A stretch of DNA of 64,000 bases. Origin: Phoronis australis (lineage: Eukaryota; Phoronida; Phoronidae). Shown piece by piece: positions 1-9,974 of the stretch; position 1 is the stretch's first letter; each line of letters begins with the position of its first letter. The notes beneath the pieces are model-generated. The model made no database searches, was not told where the DNA came from, and saw only the letters and a program-made list of their open reading frames with translations. Location of the stretch: NCBI GenBank assembly GCA_002633005.1, contig NMRA01000012.1:1418357-1482356 (forward strand). The letters run 5' to 3'. The translations under genes and the position numbers were made by a program.

Positions 1-299
1 CCTTTACAACACTAAAACGGCACACATTTAAATCTTGTTTCATCCGTATAATTTTAATTACCGGGGTTAATTAATAAACTCAACATTTCCCTACGCTCTT
101 GCTGTTTTATTTTTTTTTGCGGCAGCCAAGGGGGGGGGGGCACCTGGCCCCCCTAAATCCGCCTATTTACATCGACGTCAAATCAAATAACAACGTTTGT
201 TTAAAAATGAAATACTTTATTGCAACTGAAGACTTGCGATTTTTCTTGCGTTTTTGCATAATCCTTTCACAAAAAATGGAGTGCTTGCATTAATTAGTC
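1..299. other. Non-genic left edge with G-rich transposon-end remnant
   Basis: No gene is visible. A run of ten or more G followed by CCCCCCTAAATCCGCC (about 128-158) looks like one end of the G-rich elements seen again near 15002, 32636 and 36076, whose ends read GGCGGAT followed by a G run. The other end of this copy is not seen. Confidence 0.4.
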
Positions 300-2824
300 A
301 GAGTTGTAACTTACTCTATCAACCGTATCAGCCATGAAAACTCGTACGTCTACTTATAGTCAGACTAAAGTAAATCGGAACTCGGCGACAAAGCAGCCAC
401 TCTGGTGGGATGATGAATTGACTACGGCCAAACAAGCAAAATATGGTCTTTAAAACTGTTTCGTAAAACTCTTCTATCTTTTACCTTAACAAGTATAATG
501 TAAAAAAGAAGGCTTTCTGTGATCTGTTTAAACAGAAAGAGAAAGCATATGAAGCCCGACTTATTGAAGCCATTAAACGTTCCAAAAATAACCCTAAGGA
601 GTTCTAGCAAATAATTAAATCCAATATTCGGACATCCCGCATGTCTTCTACAATTAGTCCGCAGAAATGGCACGACTATTTCAAGGATTTATTGAACCAA
701 AAGTGCTCTATTGACGAGTCTTTGAGTGAATTTTCCAAGCAGGAAATGATTGAACATGATAGTTCCTGTGAAAAGTGTACTAACAATTACCCATCTGATC
801 TTAATACTGATTTTTTTTCGTTTTGAAATATATGAGGCCACTGAACAATTGCTTAATGGCAAGGCTGGGGGTTATGATGGCGTGATTTTTGAAATGCTGG
901 AGTGCACTGAGGTAACGATAGTGCCAGTTTTGCATAAGTTATTAATGCAATTTTTGATTCTGGGTATTATCCCCAGACTTGGTGTGACGCAGTGCTTACT
1001 CCAGTACATAAACAAGGTAATATCAATGACGGAAATAACTATAGAGGTATCTCCCTGTTGTCTGCTTTGGGAAAACTTTTTACGAATCTTTTAAATAATC
1101 GTCTTTATTACTGGGCTGAAAATAATGATAAACTTTATGAGTCTCAAGCTGGCTTTAGAAAAGGCTACACTACGACTGACCAAGTGTTTAAGCTATGTGT
1201 CACAAGTATTTGAGTCTGCAGGGTGGGAGATTTTACTGTGCCTTTGTAGATTTCTCGAAGGCATTCGATCGAGTCCCCCATAATTTACTCTTCCATACAT
1301 TGTAAAACATTGATGTGCATGGTAAATTTTTCAACTTAATCCTCTCCATGTGTAGTAAATTACGCACTTGTGTGAAAACTCAGGATGGTCTTACAGAGTT
1401 CTTTGATTGTACTGTTGGCACTCGCCAGGGTTGCATGATCAGCCCATTATTGTTTGTGTTGTATCTAAATGAATTCTGGATCAATTGAGTGCGAAAAGTA
1501 TTAATAGCATATATCTCGGCGAACAAGTGCCAAGAGTCAACTCCCTGCTGTACGTAAACGACATGGTGTTATGTTCCTCTACCGCCATCAACTTACAACG
1601 TATGCTACATTGTTTGGCAGAATTTTGCGAATTATGGGGCATGCAAGTAAACTTGAAGAAAACTAAAGTGGTCGTTTTCAGAAATGGCGGTCCCCTTAGA
1701 CAATATGAGAAATGGTTTTACAATGGAAATTTGGTAGATGTGGTCTCATTACAAATACATTGGACTACTTATTACTCCAAAACTGAGTTTCGTGTACTAA
1801 AGCCATTAAAGCCTTATCTAGTCAAGCAAATAAAGCTGCCTCTGCGATTTGTAAATTAAAGCGAAGATGTCGTGAACTACGAACTACCCCCGTCAATAGC
1901 CTTTCACTTGTTCGATAAAATGGTTTACCCCTCCCTGTGTTACGGCGCTGAGATATGGGGCTTTAAGGAATATGAACAATTGGAAAATGTAGATATCAAG
2001 TTTTGTAAACGCATTTTAGGAGTATTTAGTTGTTGTTCAAACTCGGCAATTATGGGCAAATGTTGTCGATTCCCATTGTTTACTAAATATTTTGTATCCT
2101 GTATAAAATACTGGTTCAAAATACTGGAGATGCTTGGTAATCGTTGGGTAAAGACTGCATATGAAATGCTTTTTCAGTCACACCCGATCATAAAACCTTC
2201 CTATAATTGGGCAAGTTTTTGTAAGGAAAGTTCTGTCTGTGTATGGTTTTTCAGATGTATGGATTAATCAGGGTGTAGTAAACCAAGCGTATTTCTTGAC
2301 AGTTTTTTTCTCAACGTGGCAACGACTGTTATTTGCAAGGCTGGCAATCTGGTATCGAATGTAACGCAAAGCGAGGTATAAAAGAATGTATTTGGTCTTG
2401 AGAATTATCTAGAAATAGTGAGTATCCCACGTGTTTTTATCCACACTCTGACACGATTGCGATGTTCAAATCCTTCGTTACTAGTGGAAAGAGGTCGCTT
2501 CACAAATATTCCCTATGAAAATAGGTTGTGCGAGTTATGTAATTTGGGATGTGTAGAGGACGAATGCCACCTTGTGTTTGTTTTCAGTGCGTACCAAGAC
2601 CTTCGGATTAAGTACTTTGATCGTTTTTGTCATTCTCCCACGACATCTAAATTTGAATCTCTCATGAGAACTACAGATATCCTACTTCTAAAATTCGTCC
2701 ATCATGCTCTCAAGCGTCACAATTTATTATATAGTTTGTAACGCACCTGACAATGTTCTGTCTTGTACATGTTATGCTTTGGGCCATGGCCATATGTATA
2801 TATTTCAATAAATCACTATATGAT
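300..2824 (+). mobile_element. Decayed non-LTR (LINE) retrotransposon, reverse transcriptase region
   Basis: Successive + frames carry the parts of a LINE ORF2 in the correct order: a linker with WWDDELTTAKQAKY (about 390-440), a helix-rich stretch to ISPQKWHDYFKDLLNQ (about 655-700), LNGKAGGYDG (about 855-885), the RT segment TPVHKQGNINDGNNYRGISL (about 995-1055), FVDFSKAFDRVPHNLL (from 1243), GTRQGCMISPLLFVLYLNEF (about 1420-1475), the LLYVNDMVL segment (1545-1571), CELWGMQVNLKKTKVVVFRN, and a C-terminal CELC..EDECH zinc-like motif (from 2530). At least five frameshifts or stops separate these parts. The catalytic YADD box reads YVND (1551-1562), so an aspartate is lost even where the frame is open. 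No endonuclease domain is seen, so the copy is 5' truncated or its start lies outside the window. A 3' tail with AATAAA (about 2808) ends at about 2824. The clade is not assigned. Confidence 0.93.
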
Positions 2825-2827
2825 GTT

Positions 2828-3312
2828 CTACATGGTCTGTAAGAATAAGAGTATCAACGACAAACTAAGGCTGACAAGCGACACCTGACAATAGGGAGCA
2901 GCATCAGTTGTTGACGCACGAATTCTCGCAAGCATGCGGACCGGTGCCCCGCCTGACCCCTCAATCTTCATCGGGAGCACCACGATCTCATGCACTTTTG
3001 TCGGTAGTTTATCGAGATTATGCACATTCTCAACAACGTAGATCTGCTTTGCGAACAGCTCTCGGTGAGATTTAAAGTCTTTTGACATACCGCTGTCTAC
3101 CGATGGAGTATCAAAACCTACGCCAAGCACTCTCGGTGATTTATTAGCCAAGTAATTCGCAGCCTCCGGGTGTATGCCAGGGAAGTGGAGATTGCTCGTG
3201 TCGTTACCATGGGGACCAAGAGAACCGTGCGGCCCGGTAAAGTAGTAAGATCGGTTGTTGTAGTGTTTATCCCATCCAAAGTTGATGAGGACAACGGAGC
3301 CACTAACGGAAC
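2828..3312 (-). CDS. Cyclase copy 1, exon 3 (C-terminal 161 codons)
   Basis: Terminal exon, entered in phase 1 after the acceptor TTCAG at 3313-3317; stop TAG at 2828-2830. It carries SGSVVLINFGWDKHYNN, the loop GPHGSLGPHGND, FPGIHPEAA, VGFDTPSVD and the tail VSLVSLSLSLILLFLQTM. It is about 95% identical by eye to exon 3 of copy 2. Confidence 0.9.
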
Positions 3313-6300
3313 CTGAATGAAAAGTGCGGAAATAATGTTATTGACAGTAATAACAGCAAAATGTTGGTTTTAGTTTCTAGGTGGAAACACTGACACAAAT
3401 TGCACAAATTTAGTTTAATGGCCTTTGGTTATGTTTTCTGAGGAGTAACAATATCAACCACTTAATCTGTTGCACCAAGGAGTGTAAGAATTCACGAAGT
3501 CGGCCTTTGCTACCAGCTCTACCAATGTCTCTGACCCATGTTTAACGCAGTCTTGATCCTTGGGAAACAGGTAGTAACTAATTTTTTTATCTCGCTAACT
3601 GGTATTATAGCATGCTAGGCACACAACACGTATAACCTCCCTGTGGCCGGTTCGCCCCCACGCTTGCCGACGTACTTGTTTACCGGCTTAACCACAATGC
3701 AACATTCTGACCCATTTCCAATATGGCGGCGTTGCAACTCCGCTATTGTACTTCACTCCTTGCTTATACTTCATTAACTATACTCACGTGAGAATTCGAG
3801 CATAAAGGTCACAGTAAGGTAACAAAAGCACAGACTGTTTACTTGAGAACTTGTGGTTTTTTACCATTTCACGGGTGAGAAACACATGACCGCCGGTTCT
3901 CTTAAATCGGACTGCCTCACCCAAAACAGGACCTCCGGGGATCAAATGGGACCGTCGCACCAGAAAATGGGACTGACGCACCTAAAAACATGACCGCCCC
4001 ACCAGAAAACAGGACCGCCGGGGACTGAACATGACCGCCGGACAATATGCGGTTTCAATCCCCGGCGGTCATGTTCAGTCCCCGGCGGTCCTGTTTTCTG
4101 GTGGGGCGGTCATGTTTTTAGGTGCGTCAGTCCCATTTTCTGGTGCGACGGTCCCATTTGATCCCCGGAGGTCCTGTTTTGGGTGAGGCAGTCCGATTTA
4201 GAGGACCGGCGGTCATGTTGTTTCTCACCCGTGTATTTGATATTCAAACCAAGCGTCTCATTTTGTTTCCATTATATGACGCCAAGTCTTAGATCGTGAT
4301 TGACTGGATGAACTAACTTAGTACGTGACACATTCAGGTACAGTATATGATATTGACGTTGACCTTTGGCTATGGTTACTGGGTAAAACCTGAGGGTGAT
4401 CCATCGAAATTGTAACCCCCGTGTAAAACAGATATCCCGTAGTCAAAAACAGAACTCCGAACCTTCAAAACAGCTAAACCGACCGAAAAACACGAACTCC
4501 GACGTTTAAAACACAAAACCAGACCTTTAAAACAGGAAGCGGAAGCCCAGGGACTCGGACAGGAAATCCGGACACTATTTTTCAAATTTTCGGAGACGAT
4601 GTCAGTAGCCTCAGACATTGAGTTAAAGCATTTTCAAGTACTTTCAAGTTGTTATATGCATTTGTTTGTTAAAAACTGTCATTAATAAAACGTAACTTAT
4701 ACTATATTGACTTTGTGCAACTTGTCTGTGGGCGAATTTCAACGTAGACCATACTCTCAACACCTTGTTATCTCGATGAATATTTAGTTAATTTGAGATT
4801 ATTCAATAATTTCTCCAAGAATATTTTCAAAAATGAAAAACAATAAATATTATTTCGACTTTCGAGTGCCATTGTTGATAAATTCCTTTAAATATCTTTA
4901 CAATTGGCCGCATGTTGGGGTTCGCCAATTTATTTGCCGATAGTATATCATTTCCGAAACAATCAATTTCCCGATTTTGAAATGGACCGCGAGAATTATT
5001 CACTCAGAAGACCTTCACCGTCTCCAATTTCACCGTTCTTTCCCTCAGAAAGTGTACTTCAACTCCTCATCGATCATTAGAATGGAATTTGGAGTCGGAA
5101 TTTCTAAACTCGACGCATTCACACTCTTTTTTGGCAGATCACTGCTGCGATGTTTGCTGATATTAAAATACTAAAAACTTGTAACGAAATGAAACCAGTT
5201 CCAATAATTTGTTGTGCCATGTACGCAACCTCGTGGAAGAACAGTTGACTGAAGATTCAGGGAAAAAGAGACTGGAAAATAATTGAGCAGACGCAATATT
5301 TCATGGCGCTGAAAGCTGACGCAAAAAATAACACGACAATTTTAGTAGCAGAATAACGGTAGAACGCCAGTCGACCATAAGTTATTTTTGAATAAACTCG
5401 TATAGTAAAACAACATATCACAACAACTATTTCAAGTAAGATTTAATTTTTGCATGAAAATGTGAAATTGATCAGTGTCGTATGAACACAAAGCACTAAG
5501 GTCCTACTATTTTCTTGAGAAAAACAATGTTTGACAGAAAGTGCAGGAGTGGTGTTTCGGTCCCCGGGTGTCTTGTCCAGTACCCGGGGTTCGTGTTTTG
5601 AAAGGTCGGGGGTTCGTGCCTTTCGGACTGGTTAGCTGTTTTGAAGGTGCGGGGATTTGTTTTCTAATGCGGGATATCTGTTTCACACCGGGGGTTCCAA
5701 TTTCGATGGAACACCTTGAAAACCGTCGAGTACAGAGTACATCACATGCAACTCACCATGATTTTTCTCCCATTGCTGGACGTCATCCTTCGTCAGTTGG
5801 TAGTCAATATTCCCGTTCACTTTTGTCTTCACGTCAATTACACTGCCTGGTCCAATGAAATACTTTATGGGGATCTGGTCAATCGTCCACTGTCCAGCGG
5901 CGAAATGGCGCGGGGCATCCATGTGGGTGCCACCATGAATGGGAGAACTGATTTCTTCAGACTGTACCCTTTCGGAGAACATCACAAAGTAGATTTTTCA
6001 AAAGTTTAAAAAAGGTTACGCAGGAGATTATTGACATGTCTGCGTATTCAGCTAAATATCTACAAAACTCAGTATAATTTTTAATTCGGTAAAAGTATAT
6101 AATTACCAGAAAACAGAAAGCTTGAGGAATTTAATTTGTCACACTTTACCAATCTGGTAATAAATGAGGCTTGTGACCGTGTCTTTTTGATGTAAGAGCA
6201 ACGCGTAGCTTTGAAATACCAGTTCACCGCAAACGGTGTGCTTCTATTGGTGGTCATTTGTATCATAAGAAAGGCCGTTACATGGCACAGAATACATTGA

Positions 6301-6944
6301 ACTCATTCCTAAATAGGAAGGTGTCGTCGTCTCTCAAAGCTATTTCCCAAATTTCATGAAAATCTGTCAAAGAACTCCAAAGTGTAAACGTAAAAAACTG
6401 TCATTAGGAACCACAACTGTAGTCGAATCCGTCCATTTGTTGTCAAGTTAATAAGAATACAATTGCAAAACTTCGAGGGGTGGGGGGCACCACAGTTGTT
6501 GGACCCGTTTGAAAATCCACGTTAGTCGGCTTGTCAGGAACACATCTGCCAGTTTTCATAACGATCCTGTGCGCAGTTTGACAGATAGGCCTACAGAAGC
6601 AGACGACAAAACAGACAATAAAATAATTAAAACGGTCACTAGTTGGTGCAGAATGCGTCGAATCCATCACAAAAAGAAAATGTGAGGTCCGCGGCCTCGG
6701 GATCCCCTACTGATGTATTCTTAGCTTACCAATATCCACCTGGTGCGTAGCCTTTGATGACAAAGTTCATCTGAAATCCTGTACCTGAGGTAGCACTGGG
6801 CCAGTAGTTGGACTTGTTATTGAAGGGGTGACTCAGATCAATCAGCTTTGACTCCTCAGACTTGTCCTCATCACGAGAGTCACCTCGGCACCCGGAGCAT
6901 AACAACACGAGAAGAAAGGCCGCGGCAGTGTTGAGAGTGTTCAT
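2828..6944 (-). CDS. Secreted cyclase-family metal-dependent hydrolase, copy 1 (three exons)
   Basis: Exon 1 is 6730-6944, exon 2 is 5757-5968 and exon 3 is 2828-3312. Spliced, they give an open frame of 303 codons, with phases 2 then 1 matching at both junctions (donors GTAAGC and GTGAGT; acceptors GAAAG and TTCAG). The start is the ATG at 6944 rather than 6959, because paralogues align from there. Residues 1-23 form a signal peptide (MNTLNTAAAFLLVLLCSG). LIDLSHPFNN follows, then the metal-binding motif HGGTHMDAPRH at residues 83-93, then GSVVLINFGW and VLGVGFDTPSVD. These are hallmarks of the family (Pfam cyclase, PF04199) that holds bacterial kynurenine formamidase KynB and isatin hydrolase, which open amide or lactam rings using a bound metal ion. 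The protein ends in an uncharged hydrophobic tail, compatible with GPI attachment. The substrate is unknown. Intron 2 holds two foldback elements, and a LINE ends at the stop codon. The intact frame suggests a working gene. Confidence 0.88.
3870..4233. mobile_element. Foldback element 1: inverted repeat with about 20-bp internal repeats
   Basis: Two arms of about 172 bp (3870-4041 and 4062-4233) are near-perfect reverse complements around a 20-bp loop, with one mismatch and two 1-nt indels noticed. The ends are CACGGGTGAG / CTCACCCGTG. Each arm is a run of about eight degenerate 20-21 bp units with the pattern GGTCCTGTTTTCTGGTGCGG. Flanks read CATTT (3865-3869) and TATTT (4234-4238), a likely 5-bp target duplication with one change. 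The paralogous intron near 18105-18130 lacks the element. No ORF. The structure is that of foldback (FB/TU-like) elements. Confidence 0.8.
4391..5719. mobile_element. Foldback element 2 with tandem-repeat terminal arms
   Basis: Left arm about 4391-4570 and right arm about 5545-5719 are inverted copies. Each starts with TGAGGGTGATCCATCG (right end TCAAGGTGTTCCATCG), then ATTGGAACCCCC and several 20-22 bp units of the type TTCGTGTTTTGAAAGGTCGG. Flanks are AAACC on both sides (4386-4390, 5720-5724), a 5-bp target duplication. Cyclase copy 2 has the empty site at about 18985-19003 (GCGTAAAAAG). The 970-bp centre (4570-5545) is AT-rich and carries no recognisable gene. Confidence 0.8.
5757..5968 (-). 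CDS. Cyclase copy 1, exon 2 (metal-binding motif)
   Basis: 212 nt, entered in phase 2 and left in phase 1. It encodes VQSEEISSPI, then HGGTHMDAPRHF, then YFIGPGSVIDVKTKV and QLTKDDVQQWEKNHG. The histidines and aspartate of HxGTHxDxxxH are the expected metal ligands. Copy 2 has an exon of the same length. Foldback element 2 begins 36 bp beyond the donor. Confidence 0.9.
5969..6729 (-). other. Intron 1 of cyclase copy 1
   Basis: About 5985-6110 matches the equivalent intron of copy 2 (19250-19370). About 6185-6625 is a decayed member of the repeat family that forms the array at 52.5-54.2 kb. No coding signal. Confidence 0.7.
6185..6625 (-). repeat. Solitary decayed copy of the CTAGTGGC array family
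   Basis: Read against the reverse complement of 52700-53050, landmarks fall in the same order: GCAAACGGTGTGC, GGTGTCGTCGTCTCTC, CACAACTGTAGTCGAATCCG, GAAAATCCACGTTAGTCGGC and GCCAGTTTTCATAACGAT. Shared tracts are short, so this is an old copy. Confidence 0.55.
6730..6944 (-). CDS. Cyclase copy 1, exon 1 (signal peptide and N-terminus)
   Basis: Encodes a signal peptide ending near SGCRG, an acidic linker (DSRDEDKSEESK) and LIDLSHPFNNKSNYWPS, the conserved first strand of cyclase-family proteins, ending at GGYW. Donor GTAAGC at 6724-6729. An in-frame ATG at 6959 is not kept in copies 2 and 3. Confidence 0.88.
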
Positions 6945-7067
6945 GCTGTGTTTGTCCACAGTACCTAACTTAGATTACTACTGAGAACGAAGAGGAGCAC
7001 TCGGCCTACTTGTTGTGTACCTACCCGGCGCGAACTGGTGTACAACTTAGCTCAAGTTCGGTGACTT

Positions 7068-7104
7068 GGGGGAATTTATTGGTTTGAAGGATAACCAATC
7101 AGGA
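7068..7104 (-). promoter_or_regulatory. CCAAT box and TATA-like box upstream of cyclase copy 1
   Basis: On the gene strand, CCTGATTGGTTAT (about 7091-7103) is followed 10-15 bases later by CCAATAAATTCCCCCAAGTC (about 7065-7084). Copy 2 has the same pair in the same order (22541-22577), and copy 3 keeps only the CCAAT box. Conservation between paralogues about 130 bp before the ATG supports a core promoter. Confidence 0.55.
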
Positions 7105-8796
7105 AGCCGCATTCTGGCTCCATCATGTCAAAAAAGTTCATATTTACAGTTTACAAAATGTCGTGAGTGTTGTGCGTGAACTTGGGATCATGCTGTATCT
7201 CAAGATTGGGTGTGCGTGGACTTGGGCAATTAGGTAGATGAATTTTTGTTCAGTGTAAAGAATTTTTGTCTCTATAGGCCTCACGATCGCCCATTTTCTC
7301 CTTTTGCCGTAACCTGTGTCACCGAATGGGAGGAATGGGTTAAACCAATTCTTGTTTGGTGAGCCGCAGATCTCCAAAAGCTGAAAAAAGGTTGGTTAAA
7401 ATTTGCATTATTTTGTTAAAACGTAATTTGATTTAGTGCATTCCAAACGTGAACGTGATTATTTGAGTGAAGTTGTCACGTTTCCTCGTGTAGGCCTATT
7501 CCAAGTTCACGCATACGCGATCTTGAGATTAGGCGGAATTCCACGTTCACGCACACCAGTGTTGCTCATGCGCTGGCACAAAATGTTTACTAAGTACTGG
7601 TCTCCTGTATGACAATGGGCTGACATAACTAGACGGTTAAATGACCTAGATCACGAAGCTGCCGGGTCAACGATATAACAGTTTCAACGCAACTGCATGA
7701 TCTACGTCAAAACTGCAAGCTTGATGTAGACTTCTCGGCTTGATCTGTTGACCAATTCAGGTTGACGTTTCCTACGCATTATGTTGCTTCTGTGTGATCT
7801 TCGTTTAATTTGACGTACTGTGCTTTCATGTAAACGTGGAAAAACCTCGAGCATCGTGGTGTTGGGCCACGCGGTCAAAGTTGTAGCTACGTATGGGAGA
7901 AGGTTCAAACTGGAAATACGGACATCTAAACACATCACCTATTTGAGGAATAAACGTGTGTTTTGACTCGACAAATGGACGCATGCTTACACAGTAAAAA
8001 CATGCACCCAGTCACCGAATTGCAAAATTATCAACAAATTGAGCTCAGTGCAGGGAAATGGTTATACATTCCTTAATGTAACAATAAAGCTTGAATTAAG
8101 ACTCACATTTTTCACTTTACAGACCCCGGCTCCAGTTTCAGTGTTTGAACGCATTTTTATGAACAAAACGTGCCTCGTACAGTAGAACAGCACCTGCTTT
8201 TTCGCATTAAATTGGCGCGCGGTCAGTTTTAGCCCGCAAGTAAACGCGCCAGTGGCGTACTAAGGGAGCTAGGGCGGGAGACGTGAGAACGGCTCCGAAC
8301 GGTGACACCCTTGAGGATGACACGCACTTGTCAACCGCTGATCGAGCAGAAACCTGGCCATTTTTTATTACTTTACACTGCATATAGTCATAATTCATCG
8401 AGTTTCACCCTCGAAACCGGCCACTGGTGGGTCTTAAATATATCCTTTAAACAATTAACAGCGTGCTGCCGTAACACGCCGAATCGCCGCTGAGAACAAA
8501 CCGATTCATAAATTGAAAACCCTGTTGGCGAGCCTGTGGCAACTAACCTAGCTGTTCAGCATGGGACCATCCACTGTCGCACGACGGTGTGGCGATCGTA
8601 GAGGGGCAGTGATGCAGACCGCTTGCCCCATATCGAATCTAAAAAGTTTAACGGCGGAGTCAGTGCGACAACTGTCGTCGGAGTTGTTTTATAAAGGTTC
8701 GCCTAGGGTGGTGAAAAAACTTACGGGTACTCGTCAGAGAGTGGGAAGTTATATTGCATTTGTTGCAGTTTGTTTGCAACTACACCAAATGACCTG
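7105..8796. other. 5' flank of cyclase copy 1, no gene recognised
   Basis: About 7630-7860 resembles 22740-22960 upstream of copy 2 (shared AAAACTGCAAGCTTG, ATTATGTTGC, TGTGATCTT), so the gene duplication carried its upstream DNA. An inverted repeat lies at 7172-7226 / 7503-7560. ORFs here have no recognisable domain. Confidence 0.55.
7172..7560. repeat. Inverted repeat, about 55-bp arms
   Basis: 7172-7226 (GTGCGTGAACTTGGG..ATCTCAAGATTGGG..GTGGACTTGG) and 7503-7560 (CCAAGTTCACGCAT..ATCTTGAGATTAGG..CCACGTTCACGCAC) are imperfect reverse complements about 275 bp apart. Possibly a decayed MITE. No target duplication was found. Confidence 0.45.
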
Positions 8797-9103
8797 ATAA
8801 ATGATGGAAACTAAACCCTAAAGTGCAAGACCACGAGTCATGCATGTGAAGAGCGATGATATGCCGTAAAATGTAACAATTTCATAAAATGTAACAATTG
8901 TTACATTTTATGTCATCGTTACATTTTACGTTGCTAAGCCTCTCCTAAAATGTAACAAGTTGTTACATTTTATGTAATTGTTATAATTTATGTCGAATGC
9001 ACATGCGAGAAATCTACCATTGTTACATTTTACGAAAGCGACGTCATATTTCCTGAGTTTGCATTGTATTTGTCACACGGAGGAAAACCGTTGACACACT
9101 TAA

Positions 9104-9970
9104 AGGCGAAGACAACCTTTTTTCATGTCATTTTTAGCAAAAATAGGGTTCGTTGATCATTCCAGACATTTGTTTCACTTATTTACTGCTTTTCGTAATT
9201 TAATTAATTATTCGTGGCCTACTCCGGAAGTGACGTTTTGGGAGGCAAGAATTTTTCATATAGTCTGACTGTGAGAGCAGTCTAGTCAGTCATTGTTCTA
9301 CCTAAGTTGTGATAAGTTCGGTCGTCGTTTGCTTTTGCTTACGAGTCAGTCAACATGTCACGCTGTTGCTGCGTACTGAGGTGTACTCATTGTCTCACGT
9401 ACAGAGGAAGAACTTACCCACTTGCCCGAATGTCCCGCGACACACTCCCACTGGAGGGCTGACCACCCAAACTGCGTACATATCTCAGTCGTAATCTAAC
9501 GGCAGAAAATGCTTGCCACACACTCGGTAACCCTCCACTAATTTGTACGTTGCGTGGACGGGTAGCGCTGCGTCCTTCACATGAACGAGCTAGCTAAGTA
9601 CGGCGAAGTGTGTCATCCTTCGGAAAGCGACGCAAGGTACCCAAAGCGCGCGTGAGACGATAATGAGTACATTCCGGCACGCATCAACAGCGTGGCATGT
9701 TGACTGACTTGTAAACAAAAGCAAACGACTACCGAACTTATCACAACCGAGACCGAGGTAGAACAATGACTGACTCGACAGTTCTCACAGTCAGACTATA
9801 ATGAAAAGAAATTGGCGCGAAACTCTTGCCTCCCAAAACGTCACTTCCGGAGTAGAGGACGAGAAATTAATCGAAATACGAAAAGCTGTAATTAAGTGAA
9901 AAATGTGTCTGGGATAATCAACGAACCTTTTTTTTGCTAAAAGTGACATGAAAAAAAGTTGCCTTCGCCT
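9104..9970. mobile_element. Palindromic Kolobok-like element nested in a transposon (TTAA target)
   Basis: The element runs AGGCGAAGACAACC...GTTGCCTTCGCCT with TTAA on both sides (9100-9103, 9971-9974). The sister of the host transposon reads CACAGTTAACGCC at 48210-48222, the uninterrupted site with a single TTAA, so the boundaries are exact. The two arms (roughly 9104-9530 and 9540-9970) are inverted relatives, so almost the whole element folds back. Each arm begins a THAP-type ORF (SRCCCVLRCTHC from 9354 on +; PRC.CVPECTHYR from about 9706 on -), and both are broken. TTAA duplication, AGG ends and a THAP domain are the signature of Kolobok. Confidence 0.82.
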
Positions 9971-9974
9971 TTAA

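Larger units (their letters stand above)
3313..5756 (-). other. Intron 2 of cyclase copy 1
   Basis: Non-coding. About 3780-3869 and 4234-4330 resemble 18060-18180 in intron 2 of copy 2. The two foldback elements account for most of the remainder. The ORF-like stretches over them are translations of short repeats. Confidence 0.8.

Noticed and set aside
3118-3303. ORF beginning MAPLSSSTLDG (also at 14747-14953)
   Set aside because: Shifted frame over cyclase exon 3. The frame giving SGSVVLINFGW is the one that splices and matches the family.
3871-4232. Bacterial-style terminator or attenuator from the large hairpin
   Set aside because: The arms are 170 bp of tandem repeats in an animal intron with flanking duplications, so a foldback element explains it.
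8872-9034. A CRISPR array, from the repeated TAAAATGTAACAA words
   Set aside because: Spacing is irregular, both orientations alternate, and they are confined to transposon ends in animal-type DNA.
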